NCBI RefSeq assembly: GCF_007280555.1
Contig: NZ_VKDB01000002.1
Span: 124,001 to 188,000, forward strand
DNA from: Deinococcus detaillensis
GTDB taxonomy: Bacteria > Deinococcota > Deinococci > Deinococcales > Deinococcaceae
Length of the DNA: 64,000 nucleotides
Direction: 5' to 3'
This document shows positions 42,112 to 51,676 of the stretch, one piece after another. The first letter of the stretch is position 1. Every line of letters starts with the position of its first letter. The notes beneath the pieces are model-generated. The model saw only the letters and a program-made list of their open reading frames with translations. It was not told where the DNA came from and searched no databases. Both the position numbers and the translations under genes were made by a program.

Positions 42112-42156
42112 CCTGTTGACAAAATATACTTAGTCGTCTAAGCTTTTGTCAACAGG
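42112..42156 (+). promoter_or_regulatory. gcl promoter within a 13-bp inverted repeat
   Basis: CCTGTTGACAAAA (42112-42124) and TTTTGTCAACAGG (42144-42156) are perfect inverted copies separated by 19 nt. The left arm contains the -35 box TTGACA (42116-42121). TAAGCT (42139-42144) is a -10 box with a 17-nt spacer. The right arm overlaps the ribosome site AGGAGG (42154-42159). The centre holds a second palindrome, CTTAG-TCGT-CTAAG (42129-42142). A bound regulator would block both transcription and, as an RNA hairpin, translation. Confidence 0.7.
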
Positions 42157-42168
42157 AGGCAAACAATC

Positions 42169-43944
42169 ATGGCGAAGATGAGAGCGATTGAGGCGGCGGT
42201 GGAAGTGCTCAAGAAAGAAGGGGTGAATCTGGCGTTCGGGGTGCCGGGGGCGGCCATCAACCCGCTGTACGCGGCGATGAAGAAGCTGGGCGGCATCGAC
42301 CATATTCTGGCCCGCCACGTGGAAGGTGCCTCGCACATGGCCGACGGCTACACCCGCGCCAAGTCGGGCAACATCGGCGTGTGTATCGGCACCTCCGGCC
42401 CCGCCGGAACCGACATGATCACCGGTCTTTATGCTGCCATCGCCGACTCGGTGCCGATTTTGTGCATCACCGGTCAGGCTCCCCGCGCCCGCCTCTACAA
42501 AGAGGACTTTCAAGCGGTGGACATTGAGAGCATCGCCAAACCCGTGACCAAGTGGGCCGTGACCGTGCGCGAACCGGCGCTGGTGCCCCGCGTGTTTCAG
42601 CAGGCTTTCCATATCATGCGCTCCGGCAGACCCGGCCCCGTTCACATCGATCTGCCGTTTGACGTGCAGATGGCCGAGATCGAGTTCGACATTGACACCT
42701 ATGAGCCTCTCGCGGCCTACAAGCCCACTGCCAGCCGCGCTCAGATTGAAAAGGCGCTGGACATGCTGTTTGCCTCCGACCGCCCCTTGCTGGTCGCGGG
42801 CGGCGGAGTCATCAACGCCGACGCCTCCGAAGACTTGGTGGCCTTTGCCGAGCTGACCGGCATCCCCGTGATTCCTACCCTGATGGGCTGGGGAAGTATT
42901 CCCGACGATCACCCCCTGATGGCGGGCATGGCCGGACTCCAGACCTCACAGATGTACGGCAACGCCACCGTGCTGGCCTCCGACTTCGTGTACGGCATCG
43001 GCAACCGCTGGGCCAACCGCCACACCGGCAGCATCGAGAAGTACACCGAGGGCCGCAAGTTCGTTCACATCGACATCGAGCCGACCCAGATTGGTCGCGT
43101 GTTCGGCCCGGATTACGGCGTCGTCTCAGACGCGGGCGCGGCCCTCAAGCTGATGGTCGAAATTGCCCGCGAGATGCGGCAGGACGGCAAGCTCCCCGAT
43201 TACGGCGAGTGGGCCGAGCAGTGCCGCGAGCGCAAACGCACCATGCTCCGCAAAACCCACTACGACAATGTGCCGATCAAGCCGCAGCGCGTCTACGAAG
43301 AAATGCTCAAGTCGTTTGGCCGCGACACGGTGTATGTCAGCACCATCGGGTTGTCGCAGATCGCCGCCGCGCAGTTCTTGCACGTGTACCAGCCGCGCCA
43401 GTGGATCAATGCTGGACAAGCTGGCCCGCTGGGCTGGACCATGCCCGCCGCGCTGGGTGTGGTGGCCGCCGACCGCAGCAAGAACGTGGTGGCCCTCAGC
43501 GGCGATTACGATTTCCAGTTCATGATCGAAGAGTTGGCCGTCGGCGCACAGTTCAAGTTGCCTTACATTCACGTGCTGGTCAATAACAGTTACCTCGGCC
43601 TGATTCGCCAGTCGCAGCGCGGTTTTGATATGGACTATCAGGTGCAACTGGCCTTCGACAACATCAACGCCCCCGAGCTGAACGGCTACGGCGTGGATCA
43701 CGTGGCGGTGGCGCAGGGCTTGGGCTGCCGCGCCATCCGCGTGACTGAGCCTGACAAAATCAAAGACGCCCTGGAAGAAGCCAAGGGGCTGGCCCGCGAA
43801 TTTCAGGTGCCGGTCTTGGTGGAAGTCATCCTGGAGCGCGTCACCAACATCAGCATGGGCACCGAGCTGGACAATGTGATGGAGTTTGAAGAGCTGGCCG
43901 ATCAGCGTGAAGACGCGCCGACCGCGATTGCGATGCTGGACTGA
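42169..43944 (+). CDS. gcl: Glyoxylate carboligase (tartronate-semialdehyde synthase)
   Basis: 591 residues, co-linear with E. coli Gcl. It is a ThDP enzyme joining two glyoxylates to tartronate semialdehyde and CO2. The N-terminal block [15 protein letters not shown] and [17 protein letters not shown] carry Val51 in place of the Glu used by most ThDP enzymes, the hallmark of true Gcl. [33 protein letters not shown] and the ThDP/Mg loop GDYDFQF...[11 protein letters not shown] are present. It opens the rightward operon under the inverted-repeat promoter. Confidence 0.97.
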   Translation: MAKMRAIEAAVEVLKKEGVNLAFGVPGAAINPLYAAMKKLGGIDHILARHVEGASHMADGYTRAKSGNIGVCIGTSGPAGTDMITGLYAAIADSVPILCITGQAPRARLYKEDFQAVDIESIAKPVTKWAVTVREPALVPRVFQQAFHIMRSGRPGPVHIDLPFDVQMAEIEFDIDTYEPLAAYKPTASRAQIEKALDMLFASDRPLLVAGGGVINADASEDLVAFAELTGIPVIPTLMGWGSIPDDHPLMAGMAGLQTSQMYGNATVLASDFVYGIGNRWANRHTGSIEKYTEGRKFVHIDIEPTQIGRVFGPDYGVVSDAGAALKLMVEIAREMRQDGKLPDYGEWAEQCRERKRTMLRKTHYDNVPIKPQRVYEEMLKSFGRDTVYVSTIGLSQIAAAQFLHVYQPRQWINAGQAGPLGWTMPAALGVVAADRSKNVVALSGDYDFQFMIEELAVGAQFKLPYIHVLVNNSYLGLIRQSQRGFDMDYQVQLAFDNINAPELNGYGVDHVAVAQGLGCRAIRVTEPDKIKDALEEAKGLAREFQVPVLVEVILERVTNISMGTELDNVMEFEELADQREDAPTAIAMLD

Positions 43945-44010
43945 GAGCCACCCCTCACCCCGCTGCTTTGCCCTCGTCGTGAACGGACGCTCATGAGGAC
44001 GCCACTCCTC

Positions 44011-44121
44011 AGCGCCCCTCTCCCGCAGGGGTAGAGGGGGAAAGCCGAAAGATCAGGTTTTTAGCTCCCTCCCTCTTCAGGGGGAGGGCTGGGGAGGGGG
44101 TGAGTGAGCGAAGCGATTGCC
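44011..44121. repeat. Intergenic repeat, copy B
   Basis: The conserved 59-bp core (44063-44121) runs from AGCTCCCTCCCTCTTCAG to AAGCGATTGCC and contains a GC-rich hairpin (CCCTC/GAGGG). A partly matching left portion with CCCCTCTCCCGCAGGGG precedes it. It sits between gcl and hyi, shortly before the hyi ribosome site. Confidence 0.75.
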
Positions 44122-44152
44122 TTTCCCACATCCATTCTTCAAAGGAGCCACC

Positions 44153-44944
44153 ATGCCCAAGTACGCCGCCAACACCACCATGCTTTTTCAGGAACACGAC
44201 TTCCTAGACCGCTTCGACGCGGCGGGCAAGGCCGGATTCCAGTTCATCGAATACATGTTCCCCTACCCCTACGACGCCCACGAGTTGCGTGCCAAGCTGG
44301 ATCAGAACAACCAGACCCAGGCGCTTTTTAACCTCCCCGCTGGCGATTGGGCGGGCGGCGACAGGGGCATTGCCGTGCAGCCGAGCCGACAGGACGAGTT
44401 CCGTGAAGGCGTCGGCAAGGCTGTTGATTACGCTGCCGTGCTTTATAAAGATGTTCAGGGACCAAAATTAGTGAACGTCCTCGTCGGCAAAGCTGAAGGA
44501 GATGAAGCCATCACCCGCAGAACTGTTATCGGCAACTTGCAATACGCCGCCGACAAATTCGCGGATGCGGGCCTGACCCTCATCATAGAACCGCTCAATC
44601 CTTATGACGTGCCCGGTTTTTACCTCTACGGCACTCAGAACACTCTCAACTTGATTGAAGAAGTCGGGCGCGAGAATGTTCAATTGCAATACGACTTCTA
44701 TCATATGCAGCGCGTGGAAGGCCGCCTGACCCAGACCGTGCGCGAGAACCTCGATAAGATCGCTCACATTCAGCTGGCAGACGTGCCGGGACGCCACCAA
44801 CCCGGCACCGGCGAAATCAATTACCCGTTTTTGCTTGCTGAACTTGACCGGCTGAATTACAAAGGCTACGTGGGACTGGAGTACATCCCCGAAGGCCACA
44901 CCGAAGATACTTTGGGCTGGCTTAAAGAGTTGAAAACGAGCTGA
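44153..44944 (+). CDS. hyi: Hydroxypyruvate isomerase
   Basis: 263 residues from ATG at 44153 with AAAGGAG 5 nt upstream; an in-frame start at 44117 lies in the repeat. It is a TIM-barrel sugar-isomerase/endonuclease-IV-like fold. Blocks: FIEYMFPYPYDAHELRA, FNLPAGDWAGGDRG, LIIEPLNPYDVPGFYL, LQYDFYHMQRVEG, HIQLADVPGRHQPGTGEINY, and GLEYIPEG. Metal-binding Glu, Asp, His and Glu are in place. It interconverts hydroxypyruvate and tartronate semialdehyde beside gcl and glxR. Confidence 0.94.
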   Translation: MPKYAANTTMLFQEHDFLDRFDAAGKAGFQFIEYMFPYPYDAHELRAKLDQNNQTQALFNLPAGDWAGGDRGIAVQPSRQDEFREGVGKAVDYAAVLYKDVQGPKLVNVLVGKAEGDEAITRRTVIGNLQYAADKFADAGLTLIIEPLNPYDVPGFYLYGTQNTLNLIEEVGRENVQLQYDFYHMQRVEGRLTQTVRENLDKIAHIQLADVPGRHQPGTGEINYPFLLAELDRLNYKGYVGLEYIPEGHTEDTLGWLKELKTS

Positions 44945-44975
44945 TTTAGCTCCAAATCATCAAAAAGGAGTTTCT

Positions 44976-45869
44976 ATGACGCAAGACAGCAAACCCACTC
45001 TCGGCTTCATTGGCCTGGGCATCATGGGCAAACCGATGGCCCTCAACTTGATCAAGGCGGGCTACAGCCTGACTGTCAACAACCGCACCCCCGACGTGAT
45101 GGACGAGTTGGTCGAACAGGGTGCCAGGGCCGCCCACAGCGCCAAGGAAGTCGCCCAGAACAGCGACATCATCATCACCATGCTGCCGGATTCGCCTCAG
45201 GTGGAAGAAGTCGCGTTGGGTGAAGGCGGCGTCATTGAAGGCATCAAAGCGGGCGCTTTATTTATAGATATGAGCAGCATCTCGCCCACCACTTCGCGCA
45301 AAGTGGAAGAAGCCCTGAAAGCAAAAGGAGCCGATTCGCTAGACGCTCCGGTGTCGGGCGGGCAGGTCGGCGCGGAAGCTGCCACCCTCAGCATCATGGT
45401 GGGCGGCAGCGAAGAGGCCTTCAACCGTGCCAAGCCAGTCTTTGAAGCGCTCGGCAAGAACATCGTCTACATCGGCGGCGCGGGCGCGGGGCAGGTCACC
45501 AAAATTGCCAACCAGATCGTGGTGGGCCTGACCATCCAAGCGGTCTCCGAGGCCATGACCCTCGCCAAGAAAGCGGGCGTGGACGCGGGCAAAGTCCGTG
45601 AGGCCTTGCTCGGCGGATTCGCCCAGAGCCGCATTTTGGACTTGCACGGGCAGCGCATCCTCGATGGCAACTTCAAGCCGGGCTTCCGCATCAACTTGCA
45701 CCGTAAAGATTTGCGCCTGGCGCTGGAAACGGGCCGTGAAGCGGGCGTGCCGCTGTTTGCCACCGGTCTGGCCGCCAACATCATGGACGCCATGATCGCG
45801 CAGGGCGACGGCGACCTCGATCACTCCAGCATGGCCAAGTTCTATGCTGAGATGAGCGGAATCGAGTAA
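44976..45869 (+). CDS. glxR: Tartronate semialdehyde reductase (2-hydroxy-3-oxopropionate reductase)
   Basis: 297 residues of the beta-hydroxyacid dehydrogenase family. The NAD(P)-binding start is GFIGLGIMGKPMALNL. The substrate block is DAPVSGGQVGAEAATLSIMVGG, and the catalytic Lys lies in GAGQVTKIANQIVV. FRINLHRKDLRLALETGRE is typical. It reduces tartronate semialdehyde to D-glycerate. AAAAGGAG precedes the ATG, 31 bp after hyi. A strong terminator follows, so gcl-hyi-glxR may be one unit apart from the kinase. Confidence 0.94.
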   Translation: MTQDSKPTLGFIGLGIMGKPMALNLIKAGYSLTVNNRTPDVMDELVEQGARAAHSAKEVAQNSDIIITMLPDSPQVEEVALGEGGVIEGIKAGALFIDMSSISPTTSRKVEEALKAKGADSLDAPVSGGQVGAEAATLSIMVGGSEEAFNRAKPVFEALGKNIVYIGGAGAGQVTKIANQIVVGLTIQAVSEAMTLAKKAGVDAGKVREALLGGFAQSRILDLHGQRILDGNFKPGFRINLHRKDLRLALETGREAGVPLFATGLAANIMDAMIAQGDGDLDHSSMAKFYAEMSGIE

Positions 45870-45958
45870 AGGAATTGCTCCTCTGCTCCGCATTGCCCTT
45901 CTCCGGCAGTGGGTGAAGGGTAAAAGCCTTTCCAAAATTTATTCTAGTTTGCATCAGC

Positions 45959-45989
45959 AACGGAGGCGGGGCTTAGGCTTCCGTTTTTT
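45959..45989 (+). terminator. Rho-independent terminator after glxR
   Basis: AACGGAGGC (45959-45967) pairs with GCTTCCGTT (45977-45985), with one G-T wobble and a 9-nt loop, followed by a T-run to 45989. It lies about 90 bp after the glxR stop. Confidence 0.85.
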
Positions 45990-46037
45990 GATATCGGTGT
46001 ATTTGAGCGGGTATGAACTGAAGGAAAATCAGGTTTT

Positions 46038-46097
46038 AGCTCCCTCCCTCTTCAGGGGGGGAGGGCTGGGGAGGGGGTGGTGAGCAAAGCGATTGCC
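46038..46097. repeat. Intergenic repeat, copy C
   Basis: 60-bp core from AGCTCCCTCCCTCTTCAG to AAGCGATTGCC, almost identical to copy B. It directly precedes the ribosome site of the glycerate kinase gene and so is likely within its 5' leader. Confidence 0.78.
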
Positions 46098-46116
46098 CTT
46101 CCCGAAAGGAGTTTCT

Positions 46117-47403
46117 ATGCCACCCAACCCCCGCGCCCTTCTGACTGCCACTTACCATGCTGCCCTTGAAGCCACTGGCGCGGGAAGGCTGGTGCGTGCC
46201 CATTTGCCTGCTCAGCCGCCTGCCCTGATTATCGCCTTCGGAAAGGCCAGTTTGCCGATGCTGGACGCGGCCCTGAGCGTTCACCCCCACGCGCTGTTTC
46301 TGGTTGTGCCGCCTGACGGTTTAGAAGTCAGCCCAGCGGTGCAGGCGGCGGCGGATAGGGGACAGGGCCAGATCATCTTTGCCCGTCATCCGGTGCCCGA
46401 CGAGCGCAGCGTGAAAGGTGCAGAGCAGGCGCTGGAACGGATTGGCAAGCTCAACGAAGGCGACGAACTCTTGGTATTGGTGTCCGGCGGTGGCAGCGCT
46501 CTCTTTTCTGCACCCTGGGGAATCACGCTCAGCGAAAAGCAGCAGCTCACCCGCGATTTGTTGGCCAGTGGGGCCGATATTCACGAGCTCAACGCTGTAC
46601 GCAAGCACGTTTCGCGCATCAAGGGCGGACGGCTGGCGCAAGCGGCCCTGGAGCGCGGCGCACACCTCACGGCGCTGCTGCTCTCGGACGTGATCGGTGA
46701 TGACCCCAGCGCTATCGCCTCCGGCCCCACCGTGCCTGACCCCAGCAGCTTTGCCGACGCGCTGACTGTGCTTGATCGCTACGGCGTGCAGCACGAGGCG
46801 GCGCGGGCGCATTTGCAGCGTGGCGTAAGCGGTGAGCTGGACGATACACCCAAAACGCTAGATAACGTTCATACGCAAGTCATCGGCTCCAACCGCTTGC
46901 TACTAGACGCGGCGGCCAGTTATCTGGAAAGTCAGGGCGTGCGGGCCGTCATTCTGGGCGACACCTTCGGCGGCGAAGCTAAGGAAATGGCCGCTGCTCA
47001 CGCTGCCATTGTCCGCAGCGTGCAGGAGTTCAGCACTCCCGTCAGCGCTCCAGTGGCCCTGATTTCCGGCGGGGAAGCCACCGTGACCCTGCGCGGCAAA
47101 GGCATGGGCGGACGCAACCACGAGTTTGCTCTGGCGCTGCTGCTGCACCTGGGCCAACTTTCAGGTCAGCGCGGCGTCTGGGCGCTCTCGGCAGGCTCAG
47201 ACGGCGTGGACGGTTCCTCGCCAGCGGCGGGCGCGTTCCTGACACCCGACAGCTCAGCACGGGCGCAGCAACTGAATCTGAATGGGCGTGAGGCGCTGAC
47301 CGACAACGATTCCGGCACCTTCTTCGCCGCACTGGGCGATACTTTGCAGACGGGACCGAGCGGGCATAACCTGAACGACTTGCGGATTATTTTGGTGGAA
47401 TAG
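46117..47403 (+). CDS. Glycerate 2-kinase (MOFRL/DUF4147 type)
   Basis: 428 residues from ATG at 46117 (AAAGGAG 6 nt upstream). The family blocks are [92 protein letters not shown] and [17 protein letters not shown]. This class-II glycerate kinase phosphorylates D-glycerate to 2-phosphoglycerate, which enters glycolysis at enolase. It completes the glyoxylate-to-glycerate route with gcl and glxR. Sometimes annotated as hydroxypyruvate reductase (TtuD); the context favours kinase. Confidence 0.9.
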   Translation: MPPNPRALLTATYHAALEATGAGRLVRAHLPAQPPALIIAFGKASLPMLDAALSVHPHALFLVVPPDGLEVSPAVQAAADRGQGQIIFARHPVPDERSVKGAEQALERIGKLNEGDELLVLVSGGGSALFSAPWGITLSEKQQLTRDLLASGADIHELNAVRKHVSRIKGGRLAQAALERGAHLTALLLSDVIGDDPSAIASGPTVPDPSSFADALTVLDRYGVQHEAARAHLQRGVSGELDDTPKTLDNVHTQVIGSNRLLLDAAASYLESQGVRAVILGDTFGGEAKEMAAAHAAIVRSVQEFSTPVSAPVALISGGEATVTLRGKGMGGRNHEFALALLLHLGQLSGQRGVWALSAGSDGVDGSSPAAGAFLTPDSSARAQQLNLNGREALTDNDSGTFFAALGDTLQTGPSGHNLNDLRIILVE

Positions 47404-47554
47404 GGCGGGGAAATTCAAAGTTGTGTCTGTCTGGGTAACACCCCAAAAATTTGCGGTAAGCTCAGACGGTAAATTACTGAGTGAAAATCAAACTTCAGCC
47501 AGTAAAAAATTCCCCGACCAGACCCTACTCTCACTTTCTTCGGAGGCACCCACC

Positions 47555-49138
47555 ATGACCCAGCCCAATTCAGCTCAGCCCGTCCTGCCTAGCGGCCTCA
47601 AGCTCGCGGCGGCGCTTACCGAAGCGCACGCCAAAGTCTTGACGCCCGCAGCCTTGGAATTCGTCGTGGAGTTGCACCGCCGTTTCAACCCGCGCCGCTT
47701 GGAACTGCTCTCGGCCCGTGAGGAGCGTCAGGCGCGGCTGGACGCGGGCGAGAAGCCGGACTTTTTGGCTGAAACCAAGAGTGTACGGGAAGGTGACTGG
47801 AAAGTGGTGCCTCCCAAAGCCGATCTCACTGACCGCCGAGTCGAAATCACAGGCCCAGTTGACCGCAAAATGGTCATTAACGCGCTCAATTCCGGCGCGA
47901 AAGTCTTTATGGCCGATTTTGAGGACGCCTCCAGCCCCAGTTGGGACAATATGGTGATGGGCCAGCAGAACTTGGCCGACGCGGTGCGCCGCACCATCAC
48001 CTTCGAGCAGGGCGCAAAAAGCTACCAGCTCAATGAAAAGACCGCCACCCTGCTGGTTCGCCCACGCGGCTGGCACCTGCCCGAAAAACACGTCTCGGTG
48101 GACGGCGAAACCATGAGTGGTAGCCTGTTCGACTCCGGCCTGTACTTCTTCCACAACGCTAAAGAACTGCTCTCACGCGGCAGCGGCCCTTACTTTTATT
48201 TGCCCAAACTGGAGTCGCACCTCGAAGCCCGCCTCTGGAACGACATCTTCAACTTTGCCGAAGACACACTGGACGTGCCGCGCAGCAGTATCCGCGCCAC
48301 CGTGCTGATCGAAACGATTCTGGCGACGTTCGAGATGGACGAAATCCTGTATGAGCTGCGCGAGCACTCGGCGGGCCTCAACTGTGGGCGCTGGGATTAC
48401 ATTTTCAGCATCATCAAAAAGTTCCGCGAAGATCCCGCCATGATTTTGCCCAACCGCGCCCAGGTGACGATGGAAGCCCACATGATGAGCAGCTACAGCC
48501 GCTTGGCAGTCAAGACCTGCCACAAGCGCGGTGCGCACGCCATTGGCGGCATGAGCGCCTTCATTCCGGTCAAAAATGACGAGGCCGCCAACACGCGGGC
48601 CTTCGAGCAAGTCCGCCGCGACAAAGAGCGCGAAGCCAAGAACGGCCACGACGGCACCTGGGTCGCTCATCCTGGCATGGTGGGGCTTGCCACCGAAGTC
48701 TTTGACGAATTGATGCCGACGCCCAACCAGATTGACTCTGGCAAGCAGATGGACTTTGAAGTGAGCGCCGCCGATTTGCTGCAAGTCCCAGTGGGCCAGA
48801 TCAATGAGGACGGCCTGCGGATGAACATCAACGTGGCCTTGCAATATCTGCGGGCGTGGCTGAATGGTTCCGGCGCGGTGCCGATTCACAACCTGATGGA
48901 AGACGCCGCCACCGCTGAAATCTCGCGGGCGCAAATCTGGCAGTGGCTCCGTCACGGCGCGAAGTTGGAAGGCGGCGAAACCGTCACCGCTGAACTCGTC
49001 GAGCGCCTGCTCAATGAAGAATTGGACGCTCTGGGCCGCGAGGATCACGCCAAGGCCGCCGCGCTGTTTCACGAAGTGGCCACCCAGCGCCCCCTGGTGG
49101 ATTTCCTGACCCTCAGCGGTTACCGCGAGCTGTCGTGA
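47555..49138 (+). CDS. aceB: Malate synthase A
   Basis: 527 residues from ATG at 47555 with GGAGG 8 nt upstream; a longer in-frame start at 47423 has no site. Typical isoform-A blocks: [86 protein letters not shown], and the catalytic Asp in [18 protein letters not shown]. It condenses glyoxylate with acetyl-CoA to malate. No isocitrate lyase gene is nearby, so its glyoxylate here probably comes from allantoin or glycolate. A diverged paralogue lies at 40517-41956. Confidence 0.95.
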   Translation: MTQPNSAQPVLPSGLKLAAALTEAHAKVLTPAALEFVVELHRRFNPRRLELLSAREERQARLDAGEKPDFLAETKSVREGDWKVVPPKADLTDRRVEITGPVDRKMVINALNSGAKVFMADFEDASSPSWDNMVMGQQNLADAVRRTITFEQGAKSYQLNEKTATLLVRPRGWHLPEKHVSVDGETMSGSLFDSGLYFFHNAKELLSRGSGPYFYLPKLESHLEARLWNDIFNFAEDTLDVPRSSIRATVLIETILATFEMDEILYELREHSAGLNCGRWDYIFSIIKKFREDPAMILPNRAQVTMEAHMMSSYSRLAVKTCHKRGAHAIGGMSAFIPVKNDEAANTRAFEQVRRDKEREAKNGHDGTWVAHPGMVGLATEVFDELMPTPNQIDSGKQMDFEVSAADLLQVPVGQINEDGLRMNINVALQYLRAWLNGSGAVPIHNLMEDAATAEISRAQIWQWLRHGAKLEGGETVTAELVERLLNEELDALGREDHAKAAALFHEVATQRPLVDFLTLSGYRELS

Positions 49139-49152
49139 TGGCCGTATGATCC

Positions 49153-49962
49153 ATGATGAGTAAAGCCGACGAACCCCGCAAGCGTCCGGGCCGAACGCGC
49201 AGCGCCGAGCCGGAAGCGGTGCGGACGCTGGAGCGCGGCTTGATCGTCTTGCGGGTGCTGGGCGAGCAAAGCGCCGCGACGCTCAGCGAGGTGGCCCGCT
49301 TTGCTGGGTTGTCGGCCAGCACCACCTACCGCCTGCTGCAAACCCTGCGCCAGCAAGGCTTTGCCCACGAGGAAGCCGGCATCTGGCAAGTCGGTATTCA
49401 GACCTTCGTGACGGGCCGCGCCTACGCTGAGCTGGACGGCCTGGTGGCGACGGCCAAGCGTCAGATGGAAAGCCTGGTCGCTGAAACCGGCGAAACCGTG
49501 AATCTGGCGGTGCTGCAAGCCCCCGACGTGATGTACGTGCATCAGGTGGAAGGGCGCGGCCTGATGCGGATGTTTACCCAGATCGGAGCGCGTTCGCCGC
49601 TGTACTGCACTGGAGCGGGCAAAGCGCTGCTGGCTTGGCGCGACAAAGGCGATGTGGCGGATTTGGTCGGTGCGGGGCCGTATCCAGCCTTCACCGAGCG
49701 CACCCTGACCAGCTTGGCGGCCTATCAAGCCGAACTCGCTGAGGTTCGCCAGCTCGGTTACGCGCTCGACAATGAGGAGCGCGAAGACGGCGTGCGCTGC
49801 GTGGCGGTGCCGATTTACGGTGCGGGCGGCACGGTTACAGCGGCCATGAGCTTATCGGCTCCAGCCTCGCGGCTCGGTGATGAGCGGGTGGGCGAACTGG
49901 CCGCCACCTTGCAGGCCGCAGCGCGGGAGATTACCGTGCGGCTGGGGGGACAGAGAGCTTAG
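49153..49962 (+). CDS. IclR-family transcriptional regulator (AllR-like)
   Basis: 269 residues: N-terminal winged helix (VRTLERGLIVLRVLGE, TLSEVARFAGLSASTTYRLLQTL) and the C-terminal IclR effector domain (GETVNLAVLQ, YCTGAGKALLAW, LGYALDNEEREDGVRCVAVPI). In E. coli the homologous AllR represses gcl-hyi-glxR and allantoin genes and responds to allantoin and glyoxylate. Position at the end of the same kind of operon suggests the same role, probably at the inverted repeats around 42.0-42.15 kb. Two adjacent ATGs (49153, 49156) could start it. It overlaps the convergent deaminase gene by 4 nt. Confidence 0.9.
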   Translation: MMSKADEPRKRPGRTRSAEPEAVRTLERGLIVLRVLGEQSAATLSEVARFAGLSASTTYRLLQTLRQQGFAHEEAGIWQVGIQTFVTGRAYAELDGLVATAKRQMESLVAETGETVNLAVLQAPDVMYVHQVEGRGLMRMFTQIGARSPLYCTGAGKALLAWRDKGDVADLVGAGPYPAFTERTLTSLAAYQAELAEVRQLGYALDNEEREDGVRCVAVPIYGAGGTVTAAMSLSAPASRLGDERVGELAATLQAAAREITVRLGGQRA

Positions 49963-50369
49963 TCGCCCTGTTCGGCGTGCCAGTCGTAGGTGTAGGGCAG
50001 CAATTCACGGATGCCCACCCGCCGCACCTGCTGACCGTCCGGCACCAATACGGCAATGCCGGGGTGGTAATCAAACAGAATTTGCCTGCACCGTCCGCAT
50101 GGAGCCAGCACGCCGCGCCCACGGTTGCCGGCGGCCACGATCAATTCCAGCGCTCCCGCCTGCTGAGCCGCCGCCACGGCCAAAGCCACTGGCTCGGCGC
50201 AGGGGCCGCCCGTGAAGTGATAAAGGTTGACGCCCTCAAACAGCCGTCCGTTCATGTCGCGGGCCACGGCGACCACGGTGTGGTTTTCGTTTTCGGGTAA
50301 GGAGGCGATGAGGGCTTTGGCGTAGTCAATCAGGGTTTGGTCGGCGGCGCTTAGTGCTGCTGAATCCAT
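49959..50369 (-). CDS. cdd: Cytidine deaminase family protein
   Basis: 136 residues with the zinc-binding signature GGPCAEPVAL (Cys and catalytic Glu) and APCGRCRQIL (two Cys). Length fits the small tetrameric class. It deaminates cytidine or a related nucleoside to uridine, which fits the end of a pyrimidine breakdown operon. The ATG lies inside the end of the amidohydrolase gene (19-nt overlap), with ATAAGG upstream. A blasticidin-S-deaminase-like specificity cannot be excluded. Confidence 0.85.
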   Translation of the reverse strand: MDSAALSAADQTLIDYAKALIASLPENENHTVVAVARDMNGRLFEGVNLYHFTGGPCAEPVALAVAAAQQAGALELIVAAGNRGRGVLAPCGRCRQILFDYHPGIAVLVPDGQQVRRVGIRELLPYTYDWHAEQGD

Positions 50370-51610
50370 GCAATTGCCTTATCCGTTAACTTGTCCAGCG
50401 CTTCCACACTCAACTTGATGTGTTCTTCCTTGGTGTCTTCTATTTTGTTGTGGCTGATGCCGTACAAGCTCTGCACGAACAGCATCGCGGTCGGCACACC
50501 AGCACGGGCGACTTCCGCCGCGTCGTGGAGCGGGCCGCTGGGCAGGCGGTGACTGGTGGGCGTCACTTCCAGAATGGCGGCGTCGCAGGCTTCGATCAGC
50601 TCGGCATGAAAGGGAATCGGCTCGATATTCCACAGATGCCCGAACTCCACCGTGCAGCCGCCTTCTTCAGCAAACCTCTGGGCCGCGTCCTGAGCGCCTT
50701 GCCACATGGCGGCCAGATTGTCGGCGTCCAAGTTGCGCTGGTCTAAAGTGATCTCGCACTTTTCCACCACGCTGGTGACGATGCCCGGCCAGGTTTTGAC
50801 GCTGCCGATGGTACACACCCCGCCGTGCCGCTCGGCAATGGCGTAGATCTCCGCACTCAGCTTGCCCGCCGCCAGCAAAGCGTCTTTGCGGACATTCATC
50901 GGCGTGCTGCCGGAATGCGCCGCCTGTCCGTGAAAAGTAATGGTGTGGCGCTCCACCCCGAAGGTGCCCAGCACTGCACCCAGTGGCAAGTCCATGCCTT
51001 CCAAGACTGGCCCCTGTTCGATGTGAAGTTCCAAATAAGCGGCGGCGTTCTGAAGCTGCTCGCTGGCCTTGGGCGCGTCGGCCAGCAGCACGCCCACATT
51101 CATCAGCGCGTCGCCTAAACTCACGCCGTCCTTGTCGTGCAGTTGCGCCGCTTCATGCACACTCAAGTGCCCACTCGCCGCGCTAGACCCGTAGAGGCTG
51201 CGGCCAAAGCGTGCGCCTTCCTCGTCGGCCCAGTCCACCAGCCGCACGGTAACAGGGGGTTTGCCTCCATCAGCACCGTACTGAGCACTCAGGCGGCGCA
51301 GCACTTCCAAGCCCGCCAGCACATTGAGCGAGCCGTCCAGCCAACCGCCGTTGGGCACGCTGTCGAGGTGGCCGCCGATCAGCAGCTCTTTCTCAGACTC
51401 GCCCCTGAGGGTCGCCCACAAATTACCCGCCGGATCGGTGATGACTTCCACCGGCAGTTCCAGCAACTTCTCTTTGAGAAAAGCGCGGGCCTCCATCCAT
51501 TTGTTGGTAAAAGCCACCCGCTGAGCGCCGTTGTCGTCGCCTGTGAGCGTTCGCAGGGCCTTGAGTTCGTCCACGGTGCGCTGAGGGTCAAGAGCTGAAG
51601 AATTGGACAT
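50351..51610 (-). CDS. N-carbamoyl amidohydrolase, probably beta-ureidopropionase (M20 family)
   Basis: 419 residues. M20/HyuC-type blocks: LIGGHLDSVPNGGWLDGSLNV, WADEEGARFGRSLYGS, YLELHIEQGPVLEG, GQAAHSGSTPMNVRKDAL, and GPLHDAAEVARAGVPTAML. The pyrimidine context suggests hydrolysis of N-carbamoyl-beta-alanine to beta-alanine, CO2 and ammonia, the third step after PreA and dihydropyrimidinase. The same family includes allantoate and ureidoglycolate amidohydrolases, so a side role in the nearby allantoin pathway is possible. The deaminase gene overlaps its end. Confidence 0.85.
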   Translation of the reverse strand: MSNSSALDPQRTVDELKALRTLTGDDNGAQRVAFTNKWMEARAFLKEKLLELPVEVITDPAGNLWATLRGESEKELLIGGHLDSVPNGGWLDGSLNVLAGLEVLRRLSAQYGADGGKPPVTVRLVDWADEEGARFGRSLYGSSAASGHLSVHEAAQLHDKDGVSLGDALMNVGVLLADAPKASEQLQNAAAYLELHIEQGPVLEGMDLPLGAVLGTFGVERHTITFHGQAAHSGSTPMNVRKDALLAAGKLSAEIYAIAERHGGVCTIGSVKTWPGIVTSVVEKCEITLDQRNLDADNLAAMWQGAQDAAQRFAEEGGCTVEFGHLWNIEPIPFHAELIEACDAAILEVTPTSHRLPSGPLHDAAEVARAGVPTAMLFVQSLYGISHNKIEDTKEEHIKLSVEALDKLTDKAIAWIQQH

Positions 51611-51676
51611 AGAGCCTCCGATTTGGATGTGTAGCCGCTCTGAATTGATTGAAGCGTTATTTGGTTTTTACGTCTC

